DNA of 64,000 nt, from contig PYIU01000003.1 of the NCBI GenBank assembly GCA_003415625.1, positions 2,666,001-2,730,000 on the forward strand. The letters are read 5' to 3'. This document shows, piece after piece, positions 35,901 to 48,098 of this stretch. The notes under the pieces were generated by a model. That model was given only the letters and a program-made list of their open reading frames with translations, searched no databases and was not told the origin of the DNA. The translations under genes were made by a program, and so were the position numbers. The stretch comes from Aquanectria penicillioides (lineage: Eukaryota > Ascomycota > Sordariomycetes > Hypocreales > Nectriaceae). Numbering within the stretch: position 1 is the stretch's first letter; each line of letters begins with the position of its first letter.

Positions 35901-38900
35901 CTGTTGCTAGACACCCCATGTTCCGAAACTACCTCCGCATAAGCGAGCTCCCTTGGCTTAACGAGCACGTTGTTGAAGGAAAGGTCGTCTTCCCTGGAGC
36001 AGGGTACATTACTATGGCTATTGAGGCGGTCTTCAGGACTGACGGTCTTGACGAGATCAAGGCCATCAGTGTAAAGGAGATTGTTGTCAAGAATGCTCTT
36101 CTTATTCCCAACACGGACGAGGGTGTTGAAGTGCTCCTTGAGCTGAAGCCAGTGACTCTATCTGCCAAGAGCCACTCGGAGACTTGGTACGAGTTCAATA
36201 TCTTTTCATACGACGAAAATAGCAACTGCACAAGCCACTGCCATGGAAACATCAGCCTGGAAAGGGGAAGCTCTGCCCCCCTGGAGTACACTGCCACCTC
36301 CTCTACCCAGTCTCTGCTATCTGAGCTTCGCACTGAGACGAACCGATCGATGCCTGCTGGTACATTCTACAAGAACATGGCAGATCTTGGTCTGGGATAC
36401 GGCGAGAAGTTCCGCCTTCTCAAGGGCAACATTGAGAGCGGCCTTGGCTTTGCGGTTTCGGATCTTATTTATGATCCCTCCGTTCTCCCTTCCGCTCCTG
36501 GCGACGAGACCATCATACACCCCACGCTCCTCGACTCTTTCTTCCATGTTATCTTCCATGCAGTCGAGCAGCGGCTTGGCCGCCCATTGGATGAGCCCTA
36601 TGTTCCCACTTTCATGAAGACGCTGAGAATCTCCGGTCGTTTCGTTGACTGGCGAACATCGACAGAGGCCCAGGACTTCCTGGTTGCCTCCTTCACTAAG
36701 CTCCCTTCCCCCCGTGTTGCCATCAATGATCTTCTTATGCGCAACAAGGAGGGGGAGCTGATGATGGAAATTAACGGCCTTGAGGTTACTGCTCTTGGCC
36801 GCGAGGCTCCTGAGGGCCAGGGCCCCGAACATTGTTCTACCGCCAGCGATGGCAGCCGTGCTTCGAGATGCTCTCCAACGCGCAAGAGAAGAGCATCTCG
36901 GAGATTATCGACATCTTCGCCCACCAATACCCTAACACCAAGATTCTCCACTTATCTGCAGGTGAGTATTATTCTATTTTATTTTATATTATCTTTTATG
37001 TTTTCATTATTTATTTATTTTACCGAATCTTAGCTGACATCCATAATAGATTGCTCTCGTACAAACCAAGTCCTTCACTCGCTTGGAACTGCCAAGGGTG
37101 AGCGACGTCGCTTCCGCCAGTTGAATGTCTGGTCCCCAAGCGGCAAAACTCCCCATGAGGATGCTGAAAAGCTCGTTAATATATCTAATGGACTTGTTAT
37201 CTCCGAGGAGCCTCACGCTGGCTTCTATGACCTGGTTATCGTTAGTGAGCCCGGCAGTGATGCTTCCAGCTTTGTCAATGACACTGGCTGCATCCTGTTT
37301 GATGGAAAAAAGGAGTTGGTCCCGGCTGATCTCGAGGCAATCTTTACTTCCAAGGCATTTAGCGCGTTCCGCAAGGGCGCTGCCCCAACCGCCTCTGTAG
37401 ATGAGGTTTCAATCATCATGCCAACCGCTGAGGCGTCGAGTCGAACCAAGGCTATCCTTGGTGCCCTGATGGCAGTGGCCGGAGAGAAGATGAACTTTAC
37501 CACATTTTCTGAGATTGCAGCTACCGATGCTTCCCTACTCTCCGAGAACGTTGTTGTTCTTGCTGGACTCGACGAGCCCATCTCCGAAAAGGTCATCTTT
37601 AAGGGAGCCCAGGGATTGCTCACTTCCCTTCAGAAGAACATTGTCTGGCTGACAGAGGGTGCTACTCTTGAGGCTGCTCGCCCTGACTCTGCCATGTTCA
37701 TCGGCCTTGTCCGCGCAGCTCGCTCAGAGAACGATACTATTCGCGCAGTCACCTTTGATTTCGGCTGCGACTCTGCTGCCGAACTTGTTGCCTCTCATGT
37801 CATGAGAGTCCTCACTAAGCCAATTGACGAAGACGAGCTTACCGAACGCGACGGGGTTGTTTATATCCCACGTGTTGAGGCTGATGATGAGCGAAACTGC
37901 AAGCTCCGGAACGGACCTAACCAGGAGCCCCATCTTGAGCCATTTGGTGGAGTTGGCAAACGGGCTCCTCTCGCACTGAAGATTGGAAAGGTAGGTCTGC
38001 TGGAGACTTTGTACTTTGGTGAGGATGAGGAGATCATGGACACCGATATCAAGGAGAACGAAGTCGAGGTCGAGACCAAGGCTTCCTCCATCAACTTCCG
38101 TGAGCACCCTCCGCCCACACTGATGTGGCCAATTCTGACCAATATATAGGCGATGTTGCTGCCAGCATGGGAATTATCGAAGACTTCAAGCTCGGAGATG
38201 AGTGTGCTGGTATTGTTGCTAACGTAGGATCTGCTGTGACTGGTTTCAAGATTGGTGACCGTGTTGTCGCCCTTCGCCCTGGCCAGGGTGCTCATCGCAC
38301 CTTGGTCCGGAACCCTGCTTCTTGGTGCTACAAGCTCCCTGATAGCATGTCCTTCTCTGATGCCGCGGCAATGCCTCTCATTTTGGGCACCGCTTGGTAC
38401 GCTCTCTCTGATATCGCTCGTATCCGAAAGGGCGAGAGCGTTCTTATCCACGCCGCTGCAGGTGGCGTTGGCCAGATGGCCGTTCAGATCGCTCAGCGAG
38501 CAGGTGCCCAGGTCTTCGCTACTGTCGGTTCCCTAGCTAAGCGACAGATTTTGAAGGAGCAATATGGTCTTGGTGAGGACCAGATGTTCTCTTCCCGCGA
38601 CGACTCCTTTGCTAAAGGTGTCATGGCCGCTACTAACGGAAGGGGTGTTGATATTGTTCTCAACAGCTTGGCCGGTCCCCTGCTTCATGCTTCCTGGAGC
38701 TGCGTGGCCCCCTTTGGCCGTTTCCTGGAGATTGGAAAGCGTGATATTCATGAGAACAGCAAGATTGACATGGACCCCTTCCGTCGCAATGTTTTGTTTG
38801 CCTCGATTGACCTTGTGGTAAGCTGAGTTAACAGGCGTCGGAAACTGATGAGACACTGACGTTACGTAGACCATGTTCGAGAAGAACGAGGCCTTGGGAG

Positions 38901-41900
38901 AGCGTCTCTTTAAAGAGTGCTTCTCTCTGATTGCGAACGGAGAGATCCGAGTCCCAGCTACCGTCAAGGAAGTCTCCTATGCCGACGTTGTCAAGGGCTT
39001 CCGACTCTTGCAAATGGGCAAACACACTGGAAAGGTATGCAAATTTGAAAAATCTACACTTCAACAAATTGTCGACGCGTTTCCTCTTTTACCTTTTCTT
39101 TCATTTTTATGTTATTTCTTATTTATTTATGGAAGATTAAACTAACACGGAAACAGATCGTTCTTGTTCCCCATGCTAATGACATGGTCCCTGTCATGCA
39201 CAGCAGTTACCGTAACACTAAACTCTTCAACCCCTCGAAGACCTACCTCCTTGTTGGTGGTCTCGGTGGTCTCGGTCGAACTTTCTCCCAGTGGATGGTC
39301 CGCAAAGGAGCCAAGAGACTTGCTTTCCTCTCTCGATCTGGAGCTGATAAGCCCGAGGCCAAGGCCACTGTTGACTGGCTTCAACAGCGAGGTGTCGAAA
39401 CCCAGGTCTACCGAGGCGATGTTTCAAAATACTCCGACGTCAAGGCATGCATTGACAACATAGGACCCTCTCTTTCCGGTTTATTCCAGGCTGCTATGGT
39501 CCTTCAAGATGTGCCTCTTGAGACTATGACGCACACTCAATGGCAGCGATGTTGCATGCCTAAAGTTCAAGGAGCTAAAAACCTGAACGAAGCAACTCTT
39601 GACATTGATCTGGACTTCTTCGTCTGCTTCTCTTCCGTCGCGGCTATTGTCGGCTCGAAGGCTCAGGCCAACTACTCTGCCGCCAACTGCTTCCTCGATG
39701 CCCTCATGAGGAAGCGACGCGACATGGGCCTGAGTGGCGCAACCATGAACGTGGGAGCTGTGACTGGTGTTGGTGTTGTTGCTGAAAACGAAGAACTCCA
39801 GAAGATCATGCTTCGAATGGGCATGGATACTATCAATGAAGAGGAGCTCCTTTACCAACTGGAGGAGGCTATCCTGATCGACAGATTCAGTGATTCACCG
39901 TCTGCTCGAGGCTACACTACTCATCAAATCATTAGCGGGGTTGGTCTCATCAAGCCCGATGTATACTGGGCTAGCAAGCCGATGATGAGAAATCTGTACT
40001 CCAATCACGATTTTGAGGCCAGCAGTGGTGACCAGCAATCCAAGAACATCCTAGCTTCCCTTAGGGAGGAGCAGGATATTGAGAAGAGGACCCAGATTCT
40101 TCTTGACGCGTTCTTGGAGAAGATCGCCAATGTCCTCGCGACTCCTCGCGATTCACTCCTTCCCACCAACCCCCTTTCAGCTTACGGGCTCGATTCTATT
40201 GTTGCTGTGGAATTCCGAAAGTGGTTCCGAAAGGAGATCCAAGTCGATATTGCCTTATTCGATATCCTTGGCGCAGCCTCCATTGTTGCTCTTGTGACCA
40301 AGACTGCCAAGATGGTCACCTCAAGCACTGTCGCCAAGACGACCGGCACCGACCAGTCTGCGAAAAAGACAGATATTGAGGTCGAGAAGACCAAGAAAGA
40401 TAGCCAGTTTTCTGCCATGGCTTCAGGCCAGCTGACGAAGTCTCGGAGAATGGACGTTGTTCCCCTGTCAACCTTCCAGTCTCGCCTTTGGTTCGTTCAC
40501 AGTTTCCTCGAGGATAAGTCGTTCCTCAACCTCCCCATCGTTCTTCGCATCAAGGGGAAGCCGGACTTTAGTGTTATGCAGAGGGCCATTCACGAGATGG
40601 CTGTCCGTAACCCTGCACTCCGTACCGCCTACTTTGAGGGCGATGATTTTGCAGTCCAGCAACCCTTGGACGACTTTGATCTGAGTCTCGACTATCGTGA
40701 CCTCAGCAGCGAGGAAAGCCCCGAGAGCTCTCTCAACGAACTTGTTAGGTACAACCGCAATATTGAGATGAATGTTGAAGAGGGAGAAGTTGCCTCTTAT
40801 TCGCTGGCAAAATTGGGCGAAGAGGATTGGGCTCTTGTTGGAATGACCCACCACATCTCCATTGATCGTGCCAGTCTTTTCCCTATGATGTCGCAATTCA
40901 TCGGGCTTTATGATGCGATTAGAGCCGAAAAGGACCTCACAACGGTGTCTGCCCCTGAATTCGACTACGTCGATTTCACTCTCTGGCACAACGCCCGTCT
41001 CTCATCTGAGTTGATGAAGCCTGACCTGGATTGGTGGCGGTCTACTCTGAAGGACCTTCCTACTTGCAGCAAGGTTCTTCCATTTGCCAAATGCGACCGG
41101 CCAGCTAGAAGCGATCCCAATCGGGAGAAGGTCTTTGCCAACCTCGATTCCAAGTTGTTCGGTCGCATGAAGCGAGTGGCCGCTCAAGCCAACGGCACTC
41201 CATTCCACTTTGTCCTGGCTGCATTCCGTGCCTTCATCTATCGTTACACCGAAGAGAAGGATTTAGTGCTCTTGATGGTAGATGGCAACCGGCCTCACCC
41301 CGATACTGATGCCCTAATGGGCTTCTTTGTCAACCTTGCCCCAGTGCGCTGCAACGGTAAGATTTCCCATACCCTCTACTAACTTGGAGTAATGATGATT
41401 TAACTATTTTATCCCAGACGACTGCGAGGTTCCCTTTGACCAACTTTTCAAATCTACCAAGACCCGTGCCCTGGATGCCATGGCTCGTAGTGGCGTACCT
41501 TTTGACACTATCGTGGACATCATGAATGTTAAGAAGACCAGCCGCCACATGCCAGTGGGACAGATCGCAGTCAACTACCAGATCCATGGTCCCGTTCCTA
41601 CCTATCAAGCGTCCGACTTCGTCGTAGAGAGCATCGAGTCTGACGATATCCCGACTGCTGCCGACATGCAGCTCGAGGCTCTGGAGACCTCGGAGCATAG
41701 CCTCGATCTTAAGATTGAGTATTCCACCGCACTCTACAACCATTCTGACATGGAGAGATTCATCGAAAACTTCCTTGCCTTCCTTTCTGGCTGCATCAAG
41801 GACCACCGACAACCAGTAGAGGAGATCAACATGTGTGGCCCTCTCGAAATTGAGGCCTTGAAGAAGTCTTACTGGAACACCGAGACTAAGGACAATCACT

Positions 41901-44900
41901 GGCAAGGACAGAGTGTTGTTGACAAGGTAGTTCAGATGGCAAGCCAACATCCCCAAGCCCTGGCGATTAAAACGTCTGACTGCCAAAGCATAAGTTACAG
42001 ACAACTGGTCGAGAACTCTGAGAGCGTCGCATCCATTCTCATCAACTCTGGGGTAAAGCCGCGCGATCGAATCGCGCTGCTCGCTCTCCCCGGCGTTGAG
42101 GCCGTGACTGGCATGCTCGGCGCCTTGATGACTGGCTCTTGCTATGTCGCGCTTGATACCGACTTCGCACCCGATCGACTCTCCTTTATGATTTCAGACG
42201 CATCTGCACGTGTAATTCTCGCCGGCCCAGGGCAATATTCACTCGCTTCCGACTTGGCTGCCAAGGCCATCAAGCCTCCAAAGGTCATCATGATCGAAGA
42301 CGCTGCTGCCGCTGGTCGAATCGTCTCTCAGCCACGATCTCGCCAGATGGACGATCCATTCTACATGATATATACTTCTGTAAGTTCAAGAGATACCCCG
42401 CCTATAGACCATTCAAAATCTTACACCTTGCAGGGCAGTACCGGTACTCCTAAGGGAGTGGTCCTTACTGAGTCTAACACCCAGGCTATGCTCAGCACTC
42501 TAAGCAAGGACTACGGTTTCACTTCTAGCGACAACTTTCTTCATCAGTCTTCAATGTCTTTTGATCTTTCTATTGTTCAGATTTTCTCCGCTCTTACCGC
42601 GGGCGCCACTGTTTCGATTGCCGCCTGGGAAACCCGCAAGGATCCTTCCGAGTTGGCCAACTTCATGATGAACGAGGGTGTCTCCGTCACCTACTTTACC
42701 CCAACTCAGTTTTCACTGCTCATAGAACTCAACACGGAAGCTTTGAGGAAGTGTAACAACTATCGAGTTGCATACTTTGCTGGCGAACGGCTTCCAGTCC
42801 GAGTCGCCAAGGCATTCTACGAACTGGGAACGCCTGCCACTCTGTACAACACTTGGTCTCCATCTGAACTTGTCGTTCAGACTGCCATCGCCAAGATCGA
42901 CCGCCCTGATGAGAACGAAGTCAGCCTGCCCATAGGTTATCCCATGGATAACTGCCGCCATTACCTTCTCGACAATAAAGGCAACCCCGTTCCCGTTGGT
43001 ATGATTGGTGAGCTGGTTGTTGGTGGTGCGCAGGTGGGTGCTGGTTATCGCAATCGCCCGGAGATCAACGCGAAGTCTTTTGTCGAGAATCCTTTTGCCT
43101 CTGAAGAGGATTTCAAGCGGGGGTGGACTCGAATGTTCAAGACCGGAGACCGTGGCCGATTCCGCCCTGATGGCCAACTCGAATTCCACGGTCGAATTGC
43201 TGGCGACAAGCAGATCAAGCTTCGAGGATTCCGTCTTGATCTTGGTGAAGTCGAGCAGGTAATCTTCAAAGAATCTCAGTCTTTGAAGAAGGGCTGGGGC
43301 CTCATCGACATTGCTGCTGTGGCCCGAACTGTTGATTCAGATGAACAGAAGCTGGTTGCATACTTGGTACCCAAGACTCGGGTTCTCGGAGATGACAAGA
43401 TCACGCTCGTCTCACAGCTTCATAGACGAATCAAGGTCTTTCTCAACGACTACATGCTACCCAGTGGCTACCAATTCCTGGATAAACTTCCCGTTACTAT
43501 CGGCGGTAAAGTTGATCGCAGAAATCTCCTCAGCCGTTCTCTAGACCTCATCCATCCCAGCTCTGCATCTGCAAGCAAGGCAAACAATGCCATGGCAAAT
43601 GGGGATGGAGCCGATCTTGAGACTTCTATTCTCTCCTTATTCCGGGCCACGATCGGAGATGAGATTGGCCTTGAAGATTCCTTTTTTGAAAAGGGCGGTA
43701 ACAGCATCCTTCTGGTCCGACTTCAGGCAAAGGTGAAGAAGCAATTCAAGATCGCCCCTCCTCTACCTGCTCTCATTAGGGAACCTACTGCGGCTGCGGT
43801 TTGTGCCTTCATTAGGCGCTCTAAGGGCGACAGCTCAGGGAAAAAGCGCGGGTTTGAAAATGTCATTAGTTGGAACGTCGAGACCAATCTCCCCAATACC
43901 AGCCAGTACATCCCTCGCTACGGAACCCCTCGTATCAACCGTGATGACTTGAGCATCTTCCTTCTGACTGGCGGAGATTCATTCATCGGCCTGCATATCT
44001 TGTCCGAGATCCTCCTTTCGAAACCCGACACAACCGTTCATGTGCTTGGTTCGATGGAGAAGCTCGAGATACCACTCATCATTGAGCTCCTTGAGAAGTA
44101 TGGCCTCTTGAACGGCAAGCTATCTCAATTGATGGTCGAATCTCGTGTTCGATGCATTCCCGGAACTCTCAATCAGACAAACTTTGGTCTTTCCAAGTCA
44201 GCCTTCCGGGAGCTGGGCGAAAAGGTGCAAGCTATCTACCACCTTGGTGGCCATGTGTCTCTTTTGAAGACGTATACTTCCTTGAAGCCTATAAATGTTA
44301 TCCCTATTTTCGACATCATCCGTTTGTCCGGCATTGGATCTCATTTATCTGACATCCACTACCTATCAACCTGGTCTGTGGCGCATTTGCAAACTTGGAC
44401 GACGTCGAAGCGCACCCGACAAGACTATGTCACCTGCGAGGAGGATAGCCAACACTTTTCTCCTCCAACTGAGGATGAGGCCGGTTATTTCAAGACCCGA
44501 TGGGTGGCTGAGAATCTCTTAACAAAGGCTGCGGAGCGTGGCTTTCCTGTCACCATAACTCGTGCCTCTGCCCTGACTGCCGCTTCCAGGGGCAATGGCA
44601 CTCTGGATGCTGGCGACGAGTTCACTATGCGGGTCATCCTGAGCATGATTGAGTCCGGACTGGTTCCTCAAATTGGCACTCCTGAGCAACCTAGCTTTGC
44701 TGTCGATGTCATTCCTGTCGATTGGCTGGCATGTAACTTCTTCACTCTTACTACTGAAAAAGCTGCTCTGTCTGCCATCAGCCCAGCAGATCTGTACACT
44801 TTGCCTCAAATCTACCACATCACCAATCCTCACCCGCTCAAGCTCAAGGATCTTCCTCAAGTCATTGCGGATCTTCGAGTTGATCACAAAAAGGCAGAAG

Positions 44901-45142
44901 TTGTCACGCTTGATGAGTGGATGAACGTGATGGAGTCAGCTGGAGGAGAAGACGTGGCTGGACAAACCGTCCGGAATGAAGTCCTCAGGCAGTACCTCAC
45001 TACTGGGTATGTCATGTTTAGTCTGGATAACCGCCAGACCATGGATATTTTGGAGACTCTAAGCCCCAATGTTGAAGAGAAGTGCCCGGCGGTGGATGCC
45101 AAATTTTTGGGCGATTTGTGGCGAAGAATGAAGCAGATGTAA
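32994..45142 (+). CDS. Hybrid PKS-NRPS: KS-AT-DH-(MT)-ER-KR-ACP-C-A-T-R
   Basis: Nine exons are inferred: 32994-33182, 33234-33494, 33546-36961, 37050-38099, 38150-38817, 38870-39034, 39157-41356, 41418-42379 and 42434-45142. Read with one base restored at each of two runs (C5 at 35320-35324, C4 at 36823-36826), the protein is about 3873 aa. KS (about 8-430): [22 protein letters not shown] (536-848): GHSSGE. DH (925-1235): [10 protein letters not shown] and HPTLLDS. A short methyltransferase remnant (1245-1360) has ILHLSAG where an SAM motif should be. ER (1600-1915) keeps [11 protein letters not shown] (1950-2180): GGLGGLG and YSAAN. ACP: GLDS near 2260. C (2350-2790): HHISIDR. A (2810-3330): [11 protein letters not shown], its A3 core split by an intron. 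T: GGNS near 3393. R (3480-3873): TGGDSFIG and YFKTR. It makes a reduced polyketide joined to one amino acid; the product is unknown. Confidence 0.92.
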
Positions 45143-45977
45143 ACCGTCGATAAGGTACCTATGGAAGGGCCACGGATTCGGACTCGTAGATTTTTTGGAT
45201 TAGATTTTTCCTTTTCTCTCTTGTTTTGTTGGAGTTTTGATTTAAAATAATTTACCATAGAAACATAATACTGAGACATGCTGAGAATTCGAGTTTCTAC
45301 ACGAAGGTGATGACGAGAAACCCGGTTTAAATTGGCAGAAATACCTGCCCCTTTTACAAGATTTATATTGTTTCAAAATTCTATATTCTTTTTGTAACGT
45401 CCTCCCCTATGTTAGAAATCTATAAATTGAATTATTAATGGAAGAGGAATAAATTAAATAAGCAATATAAACCAAACGAATATTTGATACAAATAAAAGA
45501 ATAAAATAAAATGAAATAAACTAAGGTAAAATAAACAATAGAAAACTATGACAATTTATTATAAGTGATTATTATCCTTCATTTCAGTCTACGACTGTAG
45601 AGGAGGAGATGAGCTTAGCAAGTTCTGGGGGTCCTCGAGGCATATTAGCGGTGCTGAGGATTGAGTTCGTGCTGATGAATAGTCGATCAAGACAGTCAGT
45701 CCCTGCATCAATTTTGCGGATACTGCTTGTCACAAAATGCAAAAAAGGAAAATACATCATAAAAAAAGGCCCTCCAACAGAATGTGTTGCGTACCTTTTG
45801 TATTTTTTTTATTATATATTATCTCTCCATATTTTCGTCCTGTTACGAGAAGCTTGGTGGGAACAAGACAGACAGACAGCACCTGCCTGCCGCCCACCGC
45901 ACCACCCGAGCCCACTCACCTCAAATCCAAACTCCTTCACCACATATCACGAGTTGATAGAAAATACAACAAAATAT

Positions 45978-45984
45978 AAAAAAA
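45978..45984 (-). terminator. RNA polymerase III terminator of tRNA-Thr
   Basis: A run of seven T on the tRNA's strand, about 27 nt after its 3' end, fits a polymerase III stop signal. Confidence 0.6.
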
Positions 45985-46010
45985 GAAATGATCCATTGGA
46001 CCGAATCGCT

Positions 46011-46107
46011 TGCCCCGTACTGGAATCGAACCAGTGATCTTATCATTTCGTGAAAACGTGTTTGGATCGCTTACTAGTGATACGCTTTACCACTGAGCCA
46101 ACGGGGC
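46011..46107 (-). tRNA. tRNA-Thr (anticodon AGU) with 25-nt intron
   Basis: The full cloverleaf can be drawn. The acceptor GCCCCGT pairs with ACGGGGC (discriminator A). The A box is TGGCTCAGTGG. The anticodon stem TATCA/TGATA encloses the loop CTAGTAA with anticodon AGT at 46075-46073. The T arm is ACTGG-TTCGATT-CCAGT, containing the B box. A 25-nt intron at 46071-46047 interrupts the loop one base 3' of the anticodon, the canonical site. The mature length is 72 nt. It lies between the biosynthetic cluster and glutamine synthetase. Confidence 0.95.
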
Positions 46108-48098
46108 TTCTCAAGCTGACTTGGCGAAATGCAATCTTACGATTGTATATGAGCCAGTGTTAAATCTGCCCCGCCTCCAAGTTCCAAATATTTCTACCCA
46201 GCCCTTCTGCAGTCTGTATTTCATATCCACTGAAACACAGTTTCAGCCCTAGGCAATGTTTCAATAATGGATTTGACCTGATTCTAGTGGTATTGGATCG
46301 GCCCATCTGTTGCGAGATGTGGCTCAGTGCAATCGGAGATTTGTTTGTTCGTTGGTGGGCTTGTCGGCCCACTCTCCACGTGGCGAACAGGCATGGACGC
46401 GGATGACAGTTCTTGTGGCCAATGCGACGACGAAACGCCAACAACTCATGGCTTCAGCATCCATCCTCAATCACAAAAACGGGTTGCCTAGTCGGCTAAG
46501 AATTTACAGTCCAGGATATGTTATTGATCTTTCTTCAAGTGTCTTGCGAAGTATGATGGCTAGACGGAGCGCCCAACGTTGACGTCCTCGCGTACTCCAT
46601 CATCTTTAGAGACTTAGACGCATGCTCTTTGTGACCATTGACACAGTTTTGTCGTCTACGGATGGTGCTCAGAATGTTTCCCCAATATTTGGAATCTTCA
46701 CAAGGACTGATTTACTGCTTGGATTAGAATGGACAGTTGAAATTTAAGTCCATAATCAGTTTATTAAAGCACTAGAAAATCCAGGGCATCTTTAAGTACG
46801 GAGCGGTCCTCGCGCATTGATGTTCGACGAAACCTCTCCCTCGAAATGAAGTTCCATTCCCACCATGTCCGAAATCCATCCAAGTAGAATGATCCCACGG
46901 GTCAATAAATGGACTATTGCTTTATTTCGAACGATTGATTACAGTTCGTCAAGCAGTCATCAATGAAAGAACACTCCAAAATGTCGTCTCGTGCATCGTC
47001 CTATCCTCACTCTCAGACAGACGAAGTTGACGGTCACGAGTTGAATTGAGAGCGGTACGTCCAATTCCAAAATGCGACCATAAATGCAAGAAAAGTTGAA
47101 GAGTCGAATCACTCAAGTGATAGAACGGAATTTGCCGTTCCTCCAGACTGGCCCTCGGCATGGGCAAAACGTCCATAGAACAACTCTCTTATTACCGGAT
47201 ATTCGGTACCATGCTGGTGCCAGATGCTTCAGCAAGTTTAGAAACATTGAACGAAAGAAAAAGACAAAAGAGCATGAAAAAGTGCAATTGCAGACAAGAG
47301 GTCGGTCCCTCGGATCATTTTCCGTTACGTCTAAAGACGACGACATCAATACGCAAGACCTAGTTTGGGTTGGACTAATCGTGGTGCTGGACTTGCCCAC
47401 AACTACCTCACAATAAAGACACCCGTCGCAATGACAATGGTCATGAAAAGGCGATGCAGATTATTCTACATGATATGAGCAAGAATATTTCTTTCAGAAT
47501 GTGCGACCATGACAGAATGTTTCTGATTGTCACTTGGCAGTAGGATTACGGCCAATGACACAGTTTGTTCCTCGGCGACAGCTGATGACTTCCTTCTTCA
47601 TACCCGTTGAAGTTCTTGCTCTTGACTCGAGGCTCTTTCTTTACTGGTTAGATCGATAGTTTTACTTCGTCTGGTAACGTGGGGGAAACGGTACGTAGGA
47701 GCGTTCTTCAATTCGAGGCATGTTAGGTAACGAACAAGGAAGAGTTATCTAACCCACTTGAATCTAATTCCTGACAAAATTTCCTACTATTTGATTGAAG
47801 TCATATTCAGACGACCCTAGATGGTGACATGATGATGTGATTCCCGACAATTCTCCCGAGAAAAGGAAAATGGGTAAATACGAAACACACCCAAGCACAA
47901 TATTGGGGCTCAGGGCTATTTCTTTCTTGGATGTCAATGGGAATAGGTTTTAGAGACCTTTGACTAGGCCATAGATTCCGTAGATCATTACGTCGATTGA
48001 CCTAGTAGGTTTAAGATCTATAGTACCGCTAAATTACACAAACTTCCGTCATAAAGGTACCCGTACGCCATTTCATTTGACTTCGTGTCGCAACCCGT

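Larger units (their letters stand above)
45143..48098. other. Cluster right border region
   Basis: About 3 kb between the synthase and glutamine synthetase. It contains a short AT-rich patch (about 45360-45590) and the tRNA-Thr gene with its terminator. The remaining open frames (for example at 46310-46582 and 47084-47416) have no recognisable domain. Confidence 0.5.

Noticed and set aside
38090..38150. A third frame break in the synthase at the start of the ER
   Set aside because: It is explained by a normal 50-nt GTGAGC...TAG intron (38100-38149) with a CTGAC branch site, which restores the NFRDV motif.
36962..39156. The two long AT-rich synthase introns (36962-37049 and 39035-39156) as related introner elements
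   Set aside because: The similarity is only shared T-richness with a few common short words; no alignable core is visible.
32994..45142. Reading the synthase as a pseudogene or as several separate genes
   Set aside because: All catalytic blocks upstream and downstream of the two breaks are in order, and the same kind of one-base loss occurs in glutamine synthetase and RRP7, pointing to assembly error.
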